Assembly: GCA_001986395.2 (NCBI GenBank)
Contig: MQVO02000003.1
Span: 1,798,001-1,862,000 of the forward strand
Source of the DNA: Irpex lacteus
Lineage: Eukaryota; Basidiomycota; Agaricomycetes; Polyporales; Irpicaceae
Direction: 5' to 3'
DNA: 64,000 bases
Positions 56,223 through 64,000 of the stretch are shown here, one piece after another. The notes beneath the pieces were generated by a model. The model made no database searches and was not told where the DNA came from. It saw nothing but the letters and a program-made list of their open reading frames with translations. The position numbers and the translations under genes were made by a program. Position 1 is the first letter of the stretch, and the number at the start of each line of letters is the position of its first letter.

Positions 56223-58170
56223 TTACTCGCGGGCGGATTGTTTCCGCCCTGGACACACATGTCTATGCCCAAGCTCCCAGTCTCTGTGTTGCAAAATATA
56301 ATGAGCAGGTGGTTGAGTAGGAGTGAGATGAAGTCCTGCCTCTTTTGACACAATCTTCCGCAATAGAATGCCGCCAAACAACCTTTGCAGGCAAGCCGGG
56401 TCTTGTGCCACGCCGATTTTCTCCCATAGCACGGACATTCTGTCAAGTAGCAACCCTGCCGCTTTTCTTTAGGCGAGACGTAGCTTGTCAGAGCCCTGAC
56501 CGAGTCATTATTACGAGATATGCTGCTGAGGCGGTATGCACGTCCTAACCGCTCCCATATGTCGATCATGGTCTGAAGGTCGCTTGCGACGCGTTCGCTG
56601 TCCGGGCATGTGTGTTCTACTTGACGCTCGTTCAACTCAACTTGGAGCTCTTCATAAGTCGGAAGCCAATGCACTTGAAGTACACGACGGAGGTAGGCAA
56701 CCCTGCGAGTGATCTCTGGCACCTCGAACGAAGGCGCCTCTGTGGCGAGCGTGGTCAAAGCTGCAATGAGCGACCGGAGAACTCCTAGAATAGTGATGAA
56801 TCATATGAGCTACGGTAAAGATGTGTAGTCTTGACGTTGCTTACGTTTGCAAACCAAATCATTGTTGATGCACGAAGCCCTGATGGCCAGTGCGATGGCT
56901 TGAATAAAGCTGGCCTCATCCGCACGGTGAAGCCATTCATATATCAGAGACCTATCTGCCTCGAGTAGCTTACTAGTGATAGACCGGAAAATAAGAATAG
57001 AAGAATAAAGATACGAGGTTGGTGAGCTCACTCATATATGTGCATAAGAGCCACACAGTGGTCCCGAGTTTCGGCTGATGATACGTCCCCCGTTACCTGA
57101 AGGCACTGGCACCGCTGAAATGCTCTGTATAGTGTATAGAGCGTCTCCCATTGTTTCTCTTTGGACGTCTTTTCTGGGCTGCTGCCACGCAGCATGAGGA
57201 GTGCAACGCTCAATGTAATGCTAAGGTTCCGTGGAGATAAGAGTTCTTCGTCCGGAGCTGAGAGTACACGCCGTAAAACTTCTGAAGAGTTCTCTGACCC
57301 AATAACCATGGGTACCATCTCACCCACGAATGAAAGGCGATCCGGTGATGTTGCCTGTGATACAATCTGCATAAAGATACGCGCAGCAGAATAGGCAATG
57401 TGCCTCTCTGTGTGTCCATCGTGGTTGTACCAAATTACGAAGGCTACGTGTGCAGCGTATGACGGACTTCCTGGCGTGACCCCGCTGGGAAAAAAAAATC
57501 ACTGAACAACGTTCTAATCGTTATAGAACTCCCACTTACAACAATTGCTTCGCGGCAACGGAATAGCATTCCAATAAGTACACAACGAGCGAGTACATCT
57601 CGCTGCCGCAGTGTGATTGCACAAACCTTTTATCCAAAACAATTTCCCTATATCGCCAGAGCGTCTTCCATAGAGCAGCAAACCGTCCAAGATAGCGAAG
57701 GAAAAGTGCGGGATTGGACTGAGGTCGAAGAACCTTGCCTTCCTCGATTAGTATAAGTCGTCTGACGAAATTCAGGGATAGGAAGAATTCATACTTCAGA
57801 CGAAGAGTAATTAGCGTATGTGACATGAAGCTGAGTTTCTAGGACTCACTGCGAGGGACGATTCAAATACGTTCACTTCTGAGTGATAGATGGACGTCAA
57901 CCGTGTATACCACCGCTTGTTCGTTGCGATATCGAGTAGGGCGAGTGGAAAATCGGATGAATAGAAGGCTGGACTATACTCCCAAACATCCACCTCCCAC
58001 GGAAGTGAGCGTAGAAATGGTATTAATCTTTTGTCTTCGGCTGCAAACAACGCTCTCGCAATGGGTGCCGCACGTTCAGGTTCATCGCGAAATATCGCCA
58101 CGTATTCCGGCCACGGCTGCCATAATTCCTCTTTCGTGAACTCTTGAGTGGAAGTGAGACGGCTAGCCAT
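56223..58170 (-). CDS. MYND-finger protein, tandem copy 2
   Basis: Six exons (58170-57850, 57793-57540, 57484-57032, 56972-56845, 56784-56340, 56283-56223) give 553 residues, starting MASRLTSTQEFTKEELWQPW. The helical N-terminal region matches copy 1 throughout (for example ENSSEVLRRVLSAPDEELLS). The C-terminal MYND finger is ECPCYGRKSAWHKTRLACKG then FYCGRLCQKRDWELGHRHVC. The last intron has a GC donor (AAAAGAG|GCAGGA), where copy 1 has GT in the same place. Splicing there is required to complete the zinc finger. Sequence identity with copy 1 is moderate, so the duplication is not recent. The function of the N-terminal region is unknown. Confidence 0.82.
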
Positions 58171-59232
58171 CGAGTTTGGAGCAATTGAGTAGACAAGTCG
58201 AGTAGTATCGTAATCTGTTCATAGTCCAGTGTCAGGCTTGAGCTAGATTCGGCACCTGTGAAGCATGCTCACCCCTAGGGCGATATTCCTTCAGAGGAGC
58301 AGAAGCAAAGATGTAGCTGCAACTGAGTTGGAACGATGAGACTAATAGGGAGCTAATGGAGAATTAGAATGAAGATATTCGTCCACATAGAGACAGGTTA
58401 CTGCTTACTCTTTTACTAGCTGAATGTAACCTGGAAGTAGCCTGCCCGGTGGTGATTGCGCTTTGAGGTGTTGCCCCTCCCGAGTTGCGACTTCAACTTG
58501 AACTCTACCCACTCAGTCTTGCTATTACGTTTTAGTACGTCAGGTACTCTGGCACATATTTGGTACGCACCGATCCAATCAGAGGTACGGGGACGAGGCT
58601 GGTTCACGAATCTACCATAGCACTCCTTGCGTGTTGGACGCATGCCAGTGACTGCATGGTGCGATGCTGACGCTTCTTTGAGTTACCGAGTAATATGAGC
58701 TGTGGTAAGCTTTGGATTAACCGGCATTCTTACAGCCTTCACTATGACGATTTATCCGTTAACTAAGCTTATAAGCACTCTGGGTCACGTCTGCTTCTAT
58801 TTCTACTTATCGTGACCAGGTGACGTCTTCCACTGTGACTAGCTGTGACTATCTCGGTCCTGCCAGTGCACGTACGACGAAGATGTGTGAAATCTAACCT
58901 ACCTATGTGATCACGAAAACTCTGTTCTTAACACCGTATAGAGTAGCTCCTATGACGCAGAAATGCGCGTTTCTGCCTCAATCACCAAGGAAGTTGTAGA
59001 AGCCACCTGGCCACCGCGTCATCAACCCGATGTATGCTCAGTCAGCTAGTTGCAGCTTCGTGCCTTTCGTACTAACCCACCACCTTCTTTAGTATACCGT
59101 CCCAAGCTTCATATGAGATAAACGAGTGCTGTACTTTGAGAAGGGTTTTAGGTGCGAGAGTCAGTCGGTCTTTCTTCACTCCACTGAGCTCACTTCTATG
59201 CAGTGTTGCAGTAATATTAATTGTACGTCTAC
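58171..59232. other. Intergenic sequence, no gene seen
   Basis: This divergent promoter region lies between MYND copy 2 and the SelO gene. Only antisense shadow frames were seen near 59072-59232. Confidence 0.5.
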
Positions 59233-61839
<2,607 letters not shown>

Positions 61840-64000
61840 GGGTGTGCGAGGGACGAAGATGTGTGTACGATCATTTTCTCAGTCTACGGTAATGTACAAC
61901 AGATTACCAAGCTGGGAATTCTATAACCGTCGAGGCTGCTCATAGATCATCGCGAGTATATCAGGGTGAACTATCCGCAAACATCAGCGTAATTGAGGCC
62001 CGGCTGAAGTTCATGACATCTTCCATACTCTATGACGGGTTGTAGATGCAGCAATGCTCACAGATGGGAGCGGGACGACCCTGCCCGGCATTGACGCGGG
62101 GGAAAGGTGAATGGTGCTTTTCACACCTGCGACTTCGCACGTTGGGTACGTCACACAGTGAAGGGTCTACCTAACACAGTGAAGGAAGACGGTGTCGCGG
62201 GAGCCGGTGAGAGAAGGATGAGGGCGTTACGCCGCAAGCCAGAGTTTGGATGCAGAAGACGTAGGACAAGAGGCGATGTTGAAGGCGTGAAACTGTGAAC
62301 ATTGGAAGGGTTGCCTGTTCATAGTCCTTGGTCCTTGGTCAGTCCCAGGATGCATTGGCACCATGAGGCTTACAACTCCGCTCAGACACAACAGATGCAG
62401 CAGTGTTGGTCGCAGACCTAAGACCATCACGCGCCAAGTCATGTGTCTTTTAAGACAAACTCTTGGTTCAAGGTGGGGATGGATACCACGAGCAGTGCGC
62501 CACTAGCACTTGGGCAGACGCAAACCAAACAGGCGATTTAGACTTGTGTGGGTGGCAGCTGGCCTTTAGTTGCCGTCTGTCGCCACCATACCCTATGTAG
62601 CCAGATTTCAGGCAAGCAAGGACCTGGCTCATGACCTATATGCGGGGTATCATGTTACCTCTCAAACTGCGCAGTTTCGGTCTCGTTTATCACAGATAAT
62701 GACAGCTGAACAAAATGGGCGTTGTTTGCGCGACGAGGTCTGGGGAAGTATACTGAACAGAAGTAGAAATACTATTCATCACCCCTTCTGTTGCTTTTGA
62801 ATTATCACACAGATAACGACCCATAACATTGAGCTTAGGTGCTCGCCTCGATAGAGCTACTGTCCCATGGGTGGGAGCCCACAGTAGCCGAGTGGAGTAT
62901 ACTATTCTCCCTGACCTACCGACTGACTTCCGGTGGCTAACCGCAGTGTGGGCCGATCACACGTTTCCCCACGGGGTAGACATGCTTCTGGCATTAGAAG
63001 CATTGGATCAATAGTTGACCCTCAATGTGCCTTCAATTCTATACTTCTCACGTCTGGATCCTGTCATGAATGAAGAATGAGTCTCGTCTCACAGAGTTTT
63101 TTTGCCACCATCGCAGTGCTGTGCAGCCTAGGAGGTCATCATAGGAATGCGGATGCTTAAATGCTGTGCTTGAGGATCCGAGCGTTGCAGTGTGTACGAC
63201 ATGAGCTTGTGGTCATGTCTTGTGACTGGCTACCGCGGGCCGTCCAATCACTACGCGTCTGCCAGTGATATGTTTTTTGTCAAGGAGAAGACTGAGGTAC
63301 GCTCCAGGAAATGAGAATCAAGCGAATGGAACTCAGGTGCTTCTTATTTATCTTCGAAGATATGTCAATTAGGCTTGAGGCCAGAGCTCTTTCTACGCCT
63401 GCCAAATAAGGACCTGCACATTTTTGTGACCGTGACTTTCTATCGACGCTGCGAGCGCCAGGTATTTCAGACTCGTACTATCTCTTTGCCACATCCTCTA
63501 GACTCGCACCTCACAACAATCAGGATTCAGATGCAGTGCGAGCAATATTGGAATATACATGTTTGTGTCTTGTATCTGATCTTCACTTCAAAAATATTCT
63601 GTGGTGGCTGGAGTGCGGTAATATCACATCTCAAGGCACTAAGGGAACCTGAGTGTAGGCTTTTTTGCACTGTCTGGCCGAGGCGGTGGAGACTTTTTAC
63701 CCGGTGAGGTCTCTGGGCGTATTCATGTTGTTTACGACCCCGCATTAATTTTCTTATCTTATCTAGCCCAACGGTAGAAGCTGTGTAGATATGCACTCAA
63801 CTTCGCCAAGACCTCCGAAGAGTGTCTGTAACCTGGGGCTCGGGGTGGGACACTGAACCTGGAAATCTCTTCATTGGACGAGCGACCGCTTGTGCCGATA
63901 CGACTTAGGCAATACCCGCGCAAACCTCTATCAGTACTTCGCGAAAGTCAGTTCGATTGAACAACGAGGCGTTTTCTCCAGCTGAGTTTATGCCAGTCAT
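61840..64000. other. Terminal intergenic stretch of 2.2 kb
   Basis: No gene, RNA or transposon end was recognised. Small local duplications are visible (ACACAGTGAAGG twice at about 62153-62184; TTATCACAGATAA-like at 62689 and 62802). Open frames are short and lack protein character. Confidence 0.5.

Overview
This window is nuclear DNA of a filamentous basidiomycete, most likely a plant-biomass-degrading agaricomycete. The evidence is intron-dense genes (introns mostly 48-65 nt with GTRNGY donors and CTNAN branch sites), basidiomycete-type proteins (DUF6593-like, MYND-finger paralogs, SelO with a Cys terminus), a Ty3 chromovirus, and a tandem array of AA9 lytic polysaccharide monooxygenases. 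Nothing in the sequence fixes the species. There are about 20 confidently readable protein genes, nearly all of them spliced. Exon coordinates below were derived by hand from splice signals and frame continuity.

Layout. 1-9.7 kb: tRNA-Thr(AGT); a class B bHLH transcription factor whose third exon reads through three frames; a small four-helix membrane protein; a Mahogunin-type RING E3 ligase; a syntaxin 6/10-type Qc-SNARE. 9.9-16.0 kb: three tandem secreted AA9 LPMO genes on the minus strand, each with a TATA box and about eleven coding exons, including an apparent 2-nt exon. 17-25.3 kb: GPI-transamidase subunit PIG-S, an ICMT-family methyltransferase, a CUE-domain Cue3/ASCC2 protein, and a zinc alcohol dehydrogenase. 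27.7-32.5 kb: a Gin4/Nim1-type kinase and a secreted aspartic protease.

32.8-40.1 kb: an intact 6.24-kb Ty3/gypsy chromovirus with identical 238-bp LTRs and a 5-bp target duplication (TCAGT). It sits inside the last part of a protein-L-isoaspartate methyltransferase gene, so this copy of the protein-repair enzyme is broken. 40.5-50.2 kb: the ribosome-recycling ATPase Rli1/ABCE1, a short-chain dehydrogenase, a two-SANT Snt1/NCoR-like corepressor, and a Pin4/Par14 parvulin. 50.3-64 kb: two inverted-repeat elements, a DUF6593-like gene, two tandem MYND-finger paralogs separated by a hAT-like MITE, a mitochondrial-type SelO AMPylase, and about 2 kb without a recognisable gene.

The strongest unusual signals are the 2-nt micro-exon conserved in all three AA9 paralogs, the recent retrotransposon disruption of PIMT, and the splice-site evolution between the MYND paralogs (a start codon alone in its own exon, and GT to GC donor change). 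No obviously new multi-gene system was seen.
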